Origin: Vespa crabro
Lineage: Eukaryota > Arthropoda > Insecta > Hymenoptera > Vespidae
Length of the DNA stretch: 64,000 nucleotides
Reading direction: 5' to 3'
NCBI RefSeq assembly: GCF_910589235.1
Contig: NC_060963.1
Location: 6,047,501-6,111,500 of the forward strand
Shown here: positions 27,518 to 39,027 of the stretch, in pieces
Layout: every line of letters begins with the position of its first letter
Position numbering within the stretch: position 1 is the first letter of the stretch
The notes under the pieces: model-generated
What the model was told of the DNA's origin: nothing
What the model saw: only the letters and a program-made list of their open reading frames with translations
Database searches by the model: none
Translations under genes and position numbers: made by a program

Positions 27518-28818
27518 TTACTGCTACTACTGCTACTAATTTACCAACAGTATCATCTCCTATATCTATACCCAATTATGATACTGTTGATGAATCGAAT
27601 GTACCACTATTTTTAAGGGATGATCTAGATTTAACAAATTTCTTGGAGGAAAAAGATTTGAACGGTTGTACTTTTTATATAAATAATTATATAAATAATA
27701 TGTAGTGTTCATTTGCATTTATATTAACAACATTTCTAATGAATTATATCAATTGCAGTACCACCGTATAAACACACACATCTAGATATTGATATCAATA
27801 ATAAAAGTGATAGAATAGAGTGGGGGCATCTTAGGTATCAATCTGTATATATGATCGATCATTCTTATGAACTTGTAGTGCAATGGGTAGCTTCGTCTGG
27901 TAGTATTGTAGCTGATCTTGTAAGTGTTGTATACATAAATAATGAAGTATAATTTAATAATGAATTTATTACGAAAAATTTTTGTGCAAGATATTCATCT
28001 GGCAACGCAAGGCTCAAATGTGCGGAATTCAAATGGTACCAATTCCAAGTGATTTGTTAGCTTTACCATTTACTTTAAAGAGTGATCCTTTAAGAGGTCC
28101 TATTTTTATACCACTCGATACAGAATGTCTTATGGGAAATAAAAAATTTCTATTTGAAGGTCTGTCAATAAAAATACAAAATTATTGATTGTTTAATGAT
28201 CTGATATATTTATTAAAAAAAAAATATATGTATTTTTAGAATTTCGTGAAGATACATATGCTCAGAGATTATTCTTATTTCAAGAGGCCATATTACGAAG
28301 ATTTGGTTTCATACCATGTTTGATTGAAAGTTCTGAAAATGATCATCAATACGTTCATGTGACTGGAAATGCTTTTATACTTGTACCATCCACAAAAACT
28401 ACCAGACCACGTCAACGTACTGGCACTAATATAGTAAGACGAAGTACGGGACAAAAAAGATATCCAGTACATCCGGAGCAACTAAGTCCACATGAAGCAT
28501 ATATCACACGTCATGTTAGTGGGAAAAGTAAAGATGATTATAATGTAGATAGACGTGTAAGTATTAATTGTTTCTATTGAATACACATCTGAATATATAA
28601 GAAATACATTTATTTTAAAGATGGGATTTCTTTGGTCATGGAATCATATGATTAGTCGAAAGTGGAAATCATTATCCACTTCAGCTGGCGATGAATTGTT
28701 TCAAAAGAAAATTATTCAAGATTTTAAACACTTTTGTTCAAATGGAGATAATAGGTTGAAGCAATTTTGGGATTCTTGTTGGGAGTTGAAAGAAAAAAGT
28801 TGTACATATTTAAAGTAG
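16406..28818 (+). CDS. Iml1: DEPDC5 / Iml1, GATOR1 complex subunit
   Basis: Twenty-two coding exons: 16406-16756, 16830-16955, 17067-17538, 17605-17801, 17962-18245, 18322-18554, 18663-18878, 18933-19109, 19179-19319, 22666-22883, 22961-23166, 23234-23408, 23503-23703, 25077-25150 (or 26076-26146), 26559-26669, 26766-26973, 27041-27149, 27215-27664, 27759-27919, 27991-28159, 28240-28556, 28621-28818. All phases agree and give 1597 aa, close to the 1603 of human. GATOR1 is the GTPase-activating complex for RagA/B at the lysosome and shuts off TORC1 when amino acids are low. Landmarks: N-terminal longin-like part (VELTFKDQYMGRSEMWRLK), the block EMWDFDIHGDLYFEKAVNGF, HAVPLLK, RALINPF, TSNRRRW, a DEP domain at about 1070-1155, and the C-terminal domain with YVHVTGNAF. 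A Thr/Ala tract interrupts about 1199-1274. The big intron 9 carries a mariner. AATAAA follows at 28967. Confidence 0.98.
20766..22064 (+). mobile_element. Inactive mariner transposon in DEPDC5 intron 9
   Basis: TA target sites flank inverted ends of about 31 bp (left GAGGGTAATCCCAGAAGTA from 20769; the reverse complement of the right end reads GAGGGCAGTCCCAGAAGTA up to 22061), with a few mismatches. The plus strand holds a full-length but broken transposase: an N-terminal helix-turn-helix part from 20947 (MDKIGHRNVIQYFYLKGLSP), a frameshift near 21180, a stop right after the first catalytic Asp (MDET, about 21424), then an intact C-terminal piece with FHQDN and the YSPDLASSDYF motif, which gives the DD34D mariner triad, and a stop near 21898. 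Length about 1.3 kb is normal for mariner. It is a dead copy. Confidence 0.95.
22312..22355. repeat. (AC)22 microsatellite
   Basis: Uninterrupted dinucleotide run in DEPDC5 intron 9, just downstream of the mariner. Likely polymorphic. Confidence 0.97.
24445..24655. mobile_element. SINE-like or non-LTR 3' end insertion in a DEPDC5 intron
   Basis: A GC-richer island of about 200 bp in an otherwise AT-rich intron. It ends in a short tandem tail (TAATCTAATCTAATC), as non-LTR retroposons often do, and just before it has an imperfect stem (ATAGCCTC / GAGGCAGCTAT). The left part has weak resemblance to pol III A and B boxes (TAGTTAGCATAAGG and TTTCAGACCCC). Family unknown; a tRNA-derived SINE or the 3' end of a LINE are both possible. 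Confidence 0.45.
25077..25150 (+). other. Iml1: DEPDC5 alternative exon 14a
   Basis: A 74-nt exon encoding TSLVSSSPFRERLGSNRLPE and then KPRPR, entered in phase 0 after a good pyrimidine tract (CATACTTTACAG) and left in phase 2 through a weak donor (GTTTGA). It joins correctly to exon 13 and exon 15. Serine/arginine-rich, as expected of the linker before the DEP domain. Confidence 0.7.
26076..26146 (+). other. Iml1: DEPDC5 alternative exon 14b
   Basis: A 71-nt GC-richer segment between a TTCTCTGTACAG acceptor and a GTTGGT donor. In phase 0 it reads ERHVVNTAVAARTCLDTPRH then VPNR, and it exits in phase 2 exactly like exon 14a. If both were included, a stop codon would appear after four codons of 14b, so they would have to be used one at a time. 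Expression is not proven. Confidence 0.45.
27310..27537 (+). repeat. Iml1: In-frame ACT/GCT trinucleotide tract in DEPDC5 (poly-Thr/Ala)
   Basis: Seventy-six codons made almost only of ACT and GCT, giving long threonine then alanine runs with occasional Ile, Ser and Val. It lies in exon 18, after the DEP domain. The frame stays open on both sides, so it is translated if the exon is. The same DNA is also open in other frames, which is a by-product of the repeat. Confidence 0.97.
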
Positions 28819-29732
28819 TAAGAGGCATAGAATTAAGTTTTATTAAAAATGTAAAAAATGAATTTGTGGATATATCATTCAAGAGCTTTAATAATAATTA
28901 ATATCCGTTGATTATTTTTACTATGATCACGTGACTAGATCTCCCGTACTATTCCGATTATTGGTAAATAAATAATAAATAATGAATTTTAGCTGTGATC
29001 TAATTATTAAGTCTTAAAAATGAGATATAACGATGAAATAATAAAACAAATAGTGTTAACTTAATTTTTAAAAAAATAATTTTTATAAAACACTTTTTTT
29101 TATATTTTGTGGCAAGAATATTGTCTTAATACAATTATCAATTCTACTTCTTATTTTGTTATAATAATAGATATTTATATACGTATATTGTTAAGTGAAA
29201 TAAACATGTGTTAAATCATAGAGAAATTATTTACTTATTACAGTATCGTTTTATATTTATACCAAAAAAGTATAAACATAAAATATGTCATACTTTTCAT
29301 GCTATAAATACTAAACGAGTTATAATTCTTAAGAATACTAGATGTTATGCTTTTTTTTTTACAGATTACTTATACTTTAACATTAAGTACGTTGTCGATA
29401 TAAACAGGATATTAAAAGAAAAAGAAAAAAAAAAATAAAAAAAAAGAAAAGAAAAAAAAGAAACGAAGTATTATATTGCTAACATTATATATATATATAT
29501 ATTATTATATAGTTATAAGGCACTTTTTATAGTAAATATGAGAAGTTTGTGCAAGTTTTTGATAGAAAAATTAACATTTGTATAATCATATTAAAGTAAG
29601 AGCCTAAACAATCGCTGATTGTTATGAGTCATTAAGTGCAACTTTGAGTTTCACTTAATTCTATAGGGCAATTGCAAATATAATGTATAATTTAAATAAG
29701 CTCAATAGTGTTTAGCATTAATTCTATACACG
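28819..29732. other. Tail-to-tail spacer of DEPDC5 and RacGAP1
   Basis: About 0.9 kb with the two 3'UTRs. AT-rich, an A/G-rich low-complexity stretch at 29410-29465 and a short TA run near 29490. Nothing else seen. Confidence 0.6.
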
Positions 29733-32390
29733 TCATAACATAATAACATTACTTAATAACCTATTCTAGAAGGTGGAGTAGCAAAGTATTTTTTGTTTTT
29801 CTTCATAAATGTACGACTGAAAAAAGGTAAAGCAAAAATAAGAAAGAATACATATAGCTATAAGAAAGAAAACATAGGTAATTAAAAGGTTTTAAACTGA
29901 CCTGGAAGTAAGAGGTGTATGGAAAAATCCACGAGATGTGGTACGTTTCAAAAGTGATTCTGTAGATGGAGTATGTCTTAATTCTCCTGTTTTAGGGGTA
30001 CCAATATCGTTTAAATTTTCAGGATTAACAAAGTTTGCCCAATAATCAGAAGGAATTTTTAACAAGCTCTCCACAATCTGAAAAATATAATACAAATATG
30101 TAAAAAATGTTATCTTTTTGATTAATACAATATAAACATTATATATATACATACTGCAACTTGATTTTTTGTTTCACTAAGCATAGAAGTAGGAGATGGT
30201 TCTTGAGAGCTAAAACCGACTAATGTTGGTCCGAACACTTTAGCAAGATTACTTATTGGCATTTTACATTCAGCACTACTAGATACACGTTGTAAATGTA
30301 ATATAAGGAAAGCAAGAGTATCTCGATTAGGTTGTGGAAGTTCTGAGATTGCTTGATAAAGTGCTGCATCTGCATCTTCTTTATCTGAAATAGTAGTAGC
30401 GCGAACAAAATCTGCCCAAAGTGCTACAGTAATTAAAGGTTCCCGCAAAGATCTATAATAAAAAATATAAATCGTTATTCATTGATCATTAAAAAAAAAA
30501 ACAAAAACAAAAAAAAAAAATACCTAAGAAAATCTTTTAGTGTAGAACAGATTGTAGGTATATCAATGTCAGAAAGATTAGGAGCACCTTTTCCTCTGAG
30601 GAACTTATCTTTCAAACATTTAACATCTGTTGATGCACCATTTACTCTGTATAATCCTTGTTCACTCATACCTCTTAATTCTACCTCATTAATACAATGA
30701 ACTATTAGCGAAGGTACCATTGGAGGTATCATAGGGGCATAATCTGCTATAGTACCCTAAAAATAATAAGAGAAAATTTTGTTTAAAATTTAATTATTAG
30801 GGTATTTCATTTTTTATTAATCTTATACTTACTGAAGTACCACGGAAAGTAGGTGTATTTCCTGTTGGAACACAAGGAAGTGGTACTAAATCTTTACATT
30901 CTGTATGTGCTGTAGCTTTACAGTCTCTGCATTTTACAGCTACTTTACCAAATCTAATCCTATTTACAGAAACGAACAGATTTATAATTTTATACCATTA
31001 TCCATTATAATCCTATTAATTATATGTTCAAAATTTAAATGCAAAATATCTAACCGTTTACCACAAGGTGTACACATTTCAGGTTTAATAACTGTTTTAG
31101 CTGTGAAACTATGACCTCTAGAATTTTTAATATTTAAAGTATATCCACCAATATTTGGACTTGGTTTAAAAGCACTTTCTGAATCAGAACCTGATGTAAG
31201 AGTTTCTGCTTTTGGTGCTGAAGGCTTTAAAAAAAAAAAGAAAAGAAAAACAATAATAAAAAGGAATTAGTACTAATTAATACTAATATTTAAATGAAAT
31301 AAAAAAAAATATTAATGTACCGTAGTATCAACAGCTATTTCATTGAGATCTATTTGTGCCAATTTAGTTCTGCTATGATCTGAACTTTTGCGTTTTTTGC
31401 GTGCACTATGTGGAGGTCCTTGAGGATTGGTATTTTCATTCATTGGTACAGCTTCAATGACTGAAGATGCAGTGATTGCACCTTCTTTTGGCACTGTGAC
31501 AGTAGTAGTAGCTATTATTTTATCAGAAGTATTTAATTCTGCTACTTTCTGCAATGTACTACGGCGTTTCTTTGGAGAGTATTCTCCACTTGGTCTATGT
31601 TCTTTCCATTCTCTCTTCTTCTGATTTTGTTGTATAATAACGCTTGTATCTAAATCATCCTCTGACTTTGAAAAACAACTGAAGTCACTTAATATAGAAC
31701 CGGTAGAATCTAATTCTGCTATTGTATTGAGCCTAAAAGTGAAGAGAAAAATATAGTTCTTTGCAATCCTTTTATATTCTTTGTTTAAAGAAATAACCAT
31801 ACTTGTCATTATAGTGTAAATCTTTTATGTGTACATTGCTATTTCTTGGATTTATAGAAGTATTGTTGAGAAATTGTAACTTCTCTCTAGTTTCATCATT
31901 CAAGTTTCTTCCTCCATCATTAAACAGAAGATCTCTAACTAAAGCTATCTGTCGCTCCTGTTAAATATTATACATATAAAAAGTTGTTTTATTTTTATAT
32001 TTATCATAAAGAAAGATTATAATACCAAAGAATTTTTTTCTTCTTCAGCAGCTCGTCGCATTTGTTTCTCTTCATTCAATAAACGTCTAGCATGACTTAG
32101 TTTTCTATCAAGACGAGTTGCTTCATGATGGGATTTTTCTAAAGCGACATGGAGTCGTTGACATTCTTGCACAGATGCCAACCATTTCTGTCGCATTTCT
32201 TCTTGATTTATAGCAAACTGAAGAAACTCTATACAAAAAGAAGTTGTATTAAAAGTAAAATTATAAATATGAATATAGGGCAATATTTTAACCTGTAGTA
32301 TTAACCTTCTTCGCAGGATCCATTTATGAGGACGTTTGAACATCGTACTACTTCATCAAGGCTTGCTAATACTGACAGCGATGCAGTCAT
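29733..32390 (-). CDS. tum: Rac GTPase-activating protein 1 (tumbleweed), centralspindlin
   Basis: Ten coding exons read leftwards: 32390-32306, 32228-32026, 31957-31803, 31732-31321, 31224-31055, 30959-30833, 30756-30524, 30452-30155, 30077-29902 and 29817-29733, giving 647 aa, near the human 632. With the kinesin MKLP1/Pavarotti it forms centralspindlin, which organises the midzone and recruits Ect2 in cytokinesis. Seen in order: an N-terminal coiled coil (about 40-100, RKLSHARRLLNEEKQMRRAA); a basic Ser-rich linker with nuclear-localisation-like KKRR and ARKKRK; a perfect C1 zinc domain with H323, C336, C339, C352, C355, H360, C363 and C371 in canonical spacing; and a RhoGAP domain (about 396-560) with the arginine finger in GLYRVNG (R421). 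The tail ends near KYFATPPSR. All junctions are GT-AG and in frame. Confidence 0.97.
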
Positions 32391-33386
32391 TTTTTGAACA
32401 AAAAGAATTTACTTGAAAACTTGGAAATTGAAGAATAAACGATCTAATAACGTTTCTTCCGTATTCAAATATTAATCAACTTCTATATAATCATGTGTGC
32501 GAACACATATACTTGAGATTACATATTTATATTATCTTCGATATAAATCAATAAATCACCGTATTCCTTGTAATTATAATTGATGAAAGATTTTGCGTCT
32601 GACTTTATGAAACTTCTGTACTGAGAATTATCCGTTAATATTGTAAACAGCGTTACAACAGATTCTATCAATAATGATTTGAATGTAACCAATAGGAACA
32701 AAGTTTAACTCTTACTTTTTCTATAAAACGGTAGAGGACACCACAAACCACAGAGAATATATCAGCAGAGGAGCTAATTATATGATAAATGTGATTCAAT
32801 TGTTTTCAATATAAATAAATGCATTCTTTAATCGTATTTATTAATTGTTTTAATATTAATCTTTGCGATTTTCATTGCCAATTATGAGGATAAATTGTTG
32901 ATCGATGTTATAAATTTATTACAATTGAAGTAAGGAATTTACAATCGTATATAATATACTTTGCGAATAGTTCAGATATTTTATTTACATGAATATTTAC
33001 TCCTTTATTTATATTTCATATCTAATAGAATCAAGGACTTTGTTGAATCATAAAAAGAATAGAATTTTTAGATCTTTCTTCATTAGTAGTTTTAAAAAGT
33101 AGTTCGTCTTATCTTTGCAGAGGTCGTAGCAGTAAACATGTTTGTAAACATCTGTGTTTTTATATAATAAATTTAATATAATTAAATAGAGTTAAGAGTT
33201 TTATTTTATCAGTAATTCATATATTCTTCAATTGAATAACTTTTTTAATTATCATATAATATTTTTATATAAAAATAATAGATTGAAAAAAGTTTTAGTT
33301 TATATTTTTTCTTGTCAATTTGTATCTTTATAATCAAATAGATTTCAGATATCGTGGTAAACGTCGAATTACATCATTAGTTGAAT

Positions 33387-33390
<4 letters not shown>

Positions 33391-33417
<27 letters not shown>

Positions 33418-33532
33418 TTCATTATATTATATATATATATATTTCATTATATTATATATATATATATTTCATTATATTATATATATATATATATTTCATT
33501 ATATTATATATATATATATATTTCATTATATT
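33391..33532. repeat. Five-copy 25-27 bp minisatellite built on TA
   Basis: Five blocks of TTTCATTATATTA separated by TA runs; starts at 33417, 33442, 33467, 33494 and 33521, so the period is 25, 25, 27 and 27. Confidence 0.93.
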
Positions 33533-34354
33533 CTTTGAAATATTTCCGATCGAACGTTTACGTGATATAAATTGTGTAACTTTACGATCTGACAACTAAA
33601 CCGAATAGAACTTTGTAATATTAGAAATTTATCGAACGTGTATCGGTGTACTTCTCTCAAGAGACATGACTAAAATATAGGTGCTCAACGATAGTCTATC
33701 GACGTATATGCAATACCGTATTTAAGAATAAAGGAAAGATAATAAAAGAAAGAAAAGGAGAAAGGACAGAATATAACCAAGCAGCGAGAGGCTATTGAAA
33801 TGATTGAGTGCTTAAAACAACTTCTCTTAACTCAGATAAAATAATGTCGAAGTATTGTACAGATCGTCGTTGAAACTTGGTACATGAAATCTCTTGGTTA
33901 TTCCCTCGTCGAATCATCGTACTCGAGAAGTATCGATAAGATCTGATACAAAGTGGTAAAGGTAGAAAGCAGAAACTTTCACGACTTCTTCAATCTATCT
34001 CTATGTTACATGTTCGAAAAACCAACGAAGTATTATAGTTCATTCTAGAGTATCGTGAACCCAACTCGCAATTTTCTTTAATATACGAATGACCAAAATT
34101 GCTCACAAGACTTTTCCAAATCGATATAACGAACGTACCGATTTCAAAAGGGAATCGAATCTCGAAGGGACTGTTCTTGACAGAAATTATACGCGCCATT
34201 TACGATTAGAGTTTCTATTAGAATTATTCGATTTTCATTATTGCACTTTGATATTAGATTAATACTATTATGCTCGATAATTACAATACGTCGTATGTTT
34301 GAAAATTCAAAAAAAAAAGAAAAAAAAGAAGAAAATTAAAAAGAAGAAAAAAGA

Positions 34355-34407
34355 AAGAGAGAGAGAGAGAGGGAGGGAGAGAGAGAGAGAGAGAGAGAGG
34401 GAGAGAT
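34355..34407. repeat. GA-rich microsatellite
   Basis: GA run with interspersed GGG, preceded by an A/G-rich stretch. Confidence 0.95.
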
Positions 34408-34883
34408 TTGAATTTCTTCTAAGTCTTGGTCATTATTTATAACTTATTTTGCTTCGAAGCTGGCACAAGGCTCGCGTGGGAAATCGTGCAGAAAACTCGA
34501 AGAAAGATGCCTCGGCTGTTGAACGGCAGAATAAGAGAAGCGTAAAGAGAGACCGAGCCAGGTAGAAATCGTTGGGCAATATTTTTATGAAAAATTTCTA
34601 TGTCGGTCAGAGAGTTGGGAAATGCATTCGGCTCTCTTGCGGGTCAACGCTAGGTGAATCCGATACGAACGGGTGTAATCGAAAACTATCCGAATATCAC
34701 GTAGCCCTAGTTGTTTTTCTTTTTCATTCGTGGATGTCCCTGGTCTGTTTCAAAAAATTACATGTGTAGGTACACATATACGTGTGTTAGGATAGGCTTT
34801 ATCTTTTTTCAAGTTCAAAACTTCAATTAATAATCATTTTATTATAAACATTATTAATTTCGTTTTTCATTTCAAATATTGAC

Positions 34884-34884
<1 letters not shown>

Positions 34885-34929
<45 letters not shown>
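34885..34929. repeat. TA microsatellite
   Basis: About 22 uninterrupted TA units. Confidence 0.95.
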
Positions 34930-34932
<3 letters not shown>

Positions 34933-35815
34933 CTCCAATAATCTTTACAATTTGTTTTAAAAATGATATTAAGTAAATTTTTATAACGGAGTATTGTAGA
35001 TGTAATACGTAGATTCTTCCTCAATAGAAAGTATCTGTAGAAGATTATTATCATTTATTATTATTAGAATACATTCTAACGTCTTCATTTTTATTTTTAT
35101 ATTGCTTCTTCGAATCCTTTCTCTTTTTTTTTAAATTACTCTAGAGGAAGCGGAACGCATGCATATAAAAAATTATTCGCTATTCGAGTAATCCGAGTAG
35201 CTACACGTAGCATTAATGATCGTGCTATGAGTAGAAAAATTTTAGCTTTGTAATCGCGAGGATTGCAGAGAACATAGCGGTATCGCGACATGGATGAAAG
35301 TGACTTGGTGAGCTTGCCGCACGAGAGAGCACTTCGCTTTATTACACTGGATTCGAGCATGCGTTATCTATGAATTTTTCTTTTTCAGTTTTCTTTTTAC
35401 TTTCCTTTTTTTTTTTTATAGTAGATTCGCTGAAAGCCGCATCTGGTGCTTGTTGTCCCGGTTTGTATTGTCCTAGTTATGAATCTTCCTCGTGAAATAA
35501 TATTTTCTATTTCTCTTTTTGTTCTTTTCCAATATCAATGGTCGTGTTTTAAAGGTTTTTATCTTGCATTGCCTAACAATCTTAAATTATCGTTTGAAAA
35601 CCCAAGCGATAGCTTTCTTATTAAGATATTCGATAATCGTTCGAAGATGTAGAGCTGCAGGCATATTCATTGTCTGAATGTATTCACACAAAAGAATATC
35701 GAACGTGCCTTCTAGTCGTCGATAAGGTTTTTAAGCGAACACATTTGATAAGCTTATTCGGTATTGCAACTGATAAAGACGAAAAAATACAGCTGTACAT
35801 GTCTGATAATAATAC

Positions 35816-35857
35816 AAACCGATAGTTTGTCGCTTTAAACCGATAGTTTGTCGCTTT
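35816..35857. repeat. Perfect 21-bp tandem duplication
   Basis: AAACCGATAGTTTGTCGCTT plus T, two exact copies side by side. Recent local duplication; no gene around it. Confidence 0.97.
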
Positions 35858-37809
35858 GTATAAACTCCTTGGATAAACGGTTTTTGATATATAATCGCTC
35901 GTTGTAACCAGATATTTTTCTGCAACGGTAATAAAGGGCACATTTAGAATTCAGGTATATTGCTAATATAAGATAGTAAAAGAAAAAAAGAAAAAAAACT
36001 TACGGATCATTGAACCAACCGTCATTATATTTTAGGTCGTTTAAAATAAACAATAAGGTTCATGCATAGTCACGTATCCTTGTCGATTGAAGGAACGATG
36101 CAGTAAAGTCTACGTGATCGAGAAAGACAACGTTGGTTGATGAACCTTGTGTACCAGATAGATTCCTCTATTAATCCATTCCAAAAGGGATAAAGTGATG
36201 AGAAATAAGGACATGTTTACGGAGCTAGAAGAAGAGTGACTGTTACTGAAAGAGGAAGAGAGAGAATATCGGAAAGTGGTAAAAAGAGAAGAAAGAGGAG
36301 GAGGAGGATGAGGGATAAGCCTTGTTAAGCCTATGAATGTTCGTCGAGCTCCGATAACAGAGAATTACTGCGGGAGGGCTGTTTATACCAAGTGTTACTG
36401 TAGTTGCGCAAGCTAATTGTTTTAACCGGCCGTACTTAACTGTATGCTTCGATATATCCTGGATTTATTTAGCCACGCATGAGAATATCTCTGCACAATG
36501 ACACTTCAGACAAAGCAATGCCGACTTGTCGCTCTTTTTCACCGTGCCATTGATTCTTTTCTTTTTTGTTCTCACGAACATCAGCATTCCGTTGAAAAGT
36601 AGCGAAACTCCAATAGAATTCCTATTGGATTACCTTTAAACCGTATTTTTTATTCGAGTTATAAATTACTATTCGTAATTATCAATAGTCCGTATTATTT
36701 AACTATTTCATAAAATTATTTTTAGAAATTATTTTCCTGTAAAGTTTAACAAATTATCATAATATTTTTTTTTTTTCTATCAAAATCTCGAAAGGAACAA
36801 TATGAAAGACGTTGAATATTTACGATTTTTGCTCGGAGAAAATTATTATTACCTTCATAGTTAAGTTTGTCTTATAAATAATAATGTCCAATTGAAGCGA
36901 ATCTTAGTAAACTTGTTTGTCTGTAGAAACGCTTGCAGAAAACTAAGAAGAAAATTTTAGTTAATGATTGACAGATATTATAAAAAAAAGTTTATTTTCT
37001 TTTTAAATAAGTTTAAAAGCTATTTATTTGATGGGATAAAAACGGTATATGCAATACGGAAGAAAAAGATATTAAAGATAATTAAGAATACCTATAAATA
37101 CATGTGTGCCTTTCATTTCTATTTTTATTAATTTAAAATGAATATTACAGGATTGATTAGATACTTTATTAAACCGGAATCTGTGACAAATAACTTACCG
37201 TTCGAACTTATTTTCCAGGAGTAAAGAGGGCGAAGAGGAAGAAGAAAGGAAAGGAAAGATAGATGTCTCGATTCGTCTTTAACCGAGCCGAACAGAGTCG
37301 AAGGATGAGACGAGACAGGGAGGAAGATCGAAGAAATGGTTGGAAGTTCGAATTTAACGGGAGAAATTTTTCTACTGGAGTTGGAGAAATGGAAATTTTG
37401 CGAGGAGGACTGTTTCTAACGGAAATTCATTCTTGGACGATTCTGAAGGATGACGCAGGTAGGAAGGTTCGTGACTACCCGAGAACTGGTACGAACTTTT
37501 AATTAGGTGGCCTCTACGCTTAGGGCGATTTCGGTATAAGAGAACAGGTATATCGAGAGGTAACTCGTGTTACCCGAGGCGAGAGGAAGGATCGATGCCT
37601 CGATTCGCGTCCTTTCGACTACTTCATTACCTTCTCCTTGTCGCCGTCATCTCTTGTCTGACTTTGCAGACGAAACTTGGTTACGTTTAATCACCACTAA
37701 ATTACGATAACTCTTACTACAAGACCCATGATTAAGATCGATATTCAGGAGGCGCACCAACTCTGATGTGGTATTTCAAAGTGCTTGCGGAATGTCGAGA
37801 TATGTTGCG

Positions 37810-37812
<3 letters not shown>

Positions 37813-37879
<67 letters not shown>

Positions 37880-37895
37880 AAGATAGAGAGAGAGG

Positions 37896-37933
<38 letters not shown>
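37813..37933. repeat. Long GA microsatellite
   Basis: About 120 bp of GA with a few AAAG, GATA and GGG interruptions. Confidence 0.96.
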
Positions 37934-37936
<3 letters not shown>

Positions 37937-39027
37937 AAAGAGCGTTTTCTAGTTCGTAGATGGATGTAGATTGTAGCCAAAGGAACCGTCAACCATTGAG
38001 CTTCTCCGTCTAGAGCTTTGGTCTCTTCTTCTATAGCTAACGTCTTTGATCATGAATTTCAACATTGATTTGTCAATGAATTTTTGGGGTTTATTTCCAA
38101 TGTAACGAGATGTTTCGTTTTAAGAATTATCTGATTAGACAGTCGTGTTCGATAATGAATTTTAATAGCAACAAATTAATTATCTTTTATAATCGGACAT
38201 CTCTTCGTCTCCATTCAAAAACGTCTTTTTATGTACATACCTATACCCGGATAAATTGGATCTTCGCAATTTCTTTCTCCAATTTCATTTTCAATTCGAT
38301 ATCGTAACCGGTAAATTCGATCGGGTTATGTAAATTGTATAATACTGTTCGTTTTTCAGTCTGGTATAGAAGGATATCCAGATCGAGATATGTAGCGAAT
38401 AGGTAAAAACAAGATATTCGTCTGATGTAATCTTTATATTCAATTTGGACTAGTACAATGTATACGCATATAGATTATACATATTTGTTTGTTTGCCTTT
38501 CTTTCTTTTTTCTTTTTTATACAAGTTTCCATCGATATCAAACGTTAAGTTTTTTTATTTTCTTTTTTTACTTTTTTTTATTTTTTTTTATTTTTTATAA
38601 TTTTTATTTTTATAATTCTTCTAACTCTTATACAATATGAGCTTGCGTAAAATTTCGAAGAATTATACTTTAACGACTCTGTGGTTTGGTCCCAAAGGGT
38701 TTCCAAATTTCACTGGGTATATTTATGCTCGGCACTTAGAAATATAAAATACTTGATCGTTTCGTATTGTACTTACCAACGTATTTTATTTCCCGGAGAA
38801 ACAAATCGATGGCAGAATAATAAAAGGCAATAGAGTTGGACAACGTTAGACGAAAAGAGAATTGAGATCTAATCGAACCATTATCGCGAACACGGTTTGT
38901 TATAAATTTTATATTCCCTTCTCTGTTGTAACGTGTTATATCGTGTTTACGTATGTATGTACGTCGACTTTATAAAGCAACGAAGCAAAGGCTACTGTTT
39001 ACCGATTAACTGGCGCTTCTTTCATTT

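Larger units (their letters stand above)
32391..39027. other. Gene-poor region between RacGAP1 and the arrestin gene
   Basis: About 6.6 kb. The left edge must hold the RacGAP1 promoter. The rest is AT-rich with several simple repeats listed separately. Patches of higher GC and CpG (34440-34740, 36080-36420, 37220-37700) look regulatory or 5'UTR-like; one of them (37219-37457) is open between a TTTTCCAG acceptor and a GTAGGA donor, but the translation resembles no known protein. No gene is called. Confidence 0.5.

Noticed and set aside
27246..27616. Long open frames of poly-Val/Ala (minus strand) and poly-Leu (plus strand)
   Set aside because: They are the other reading frames of the ACT/GCT tract in DEPDC5 exon 18; the exon frame is fixed by splice phase and homology.
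37219..37502. Open frame MSRFVFNRAEQSRRMRRDRE... between splice-like sites
   Set aside because: Arg/Glu-rich translation typical of purine-rich 5'UTR DNA; no homology or neighbouring exons.
37732..37992. Open frames of repeated RE/SL residues
   Set aside because: Pure by-product of the GA microsatellite; the same applies to 53555-54139, 58323-58514 and 59147-59380.
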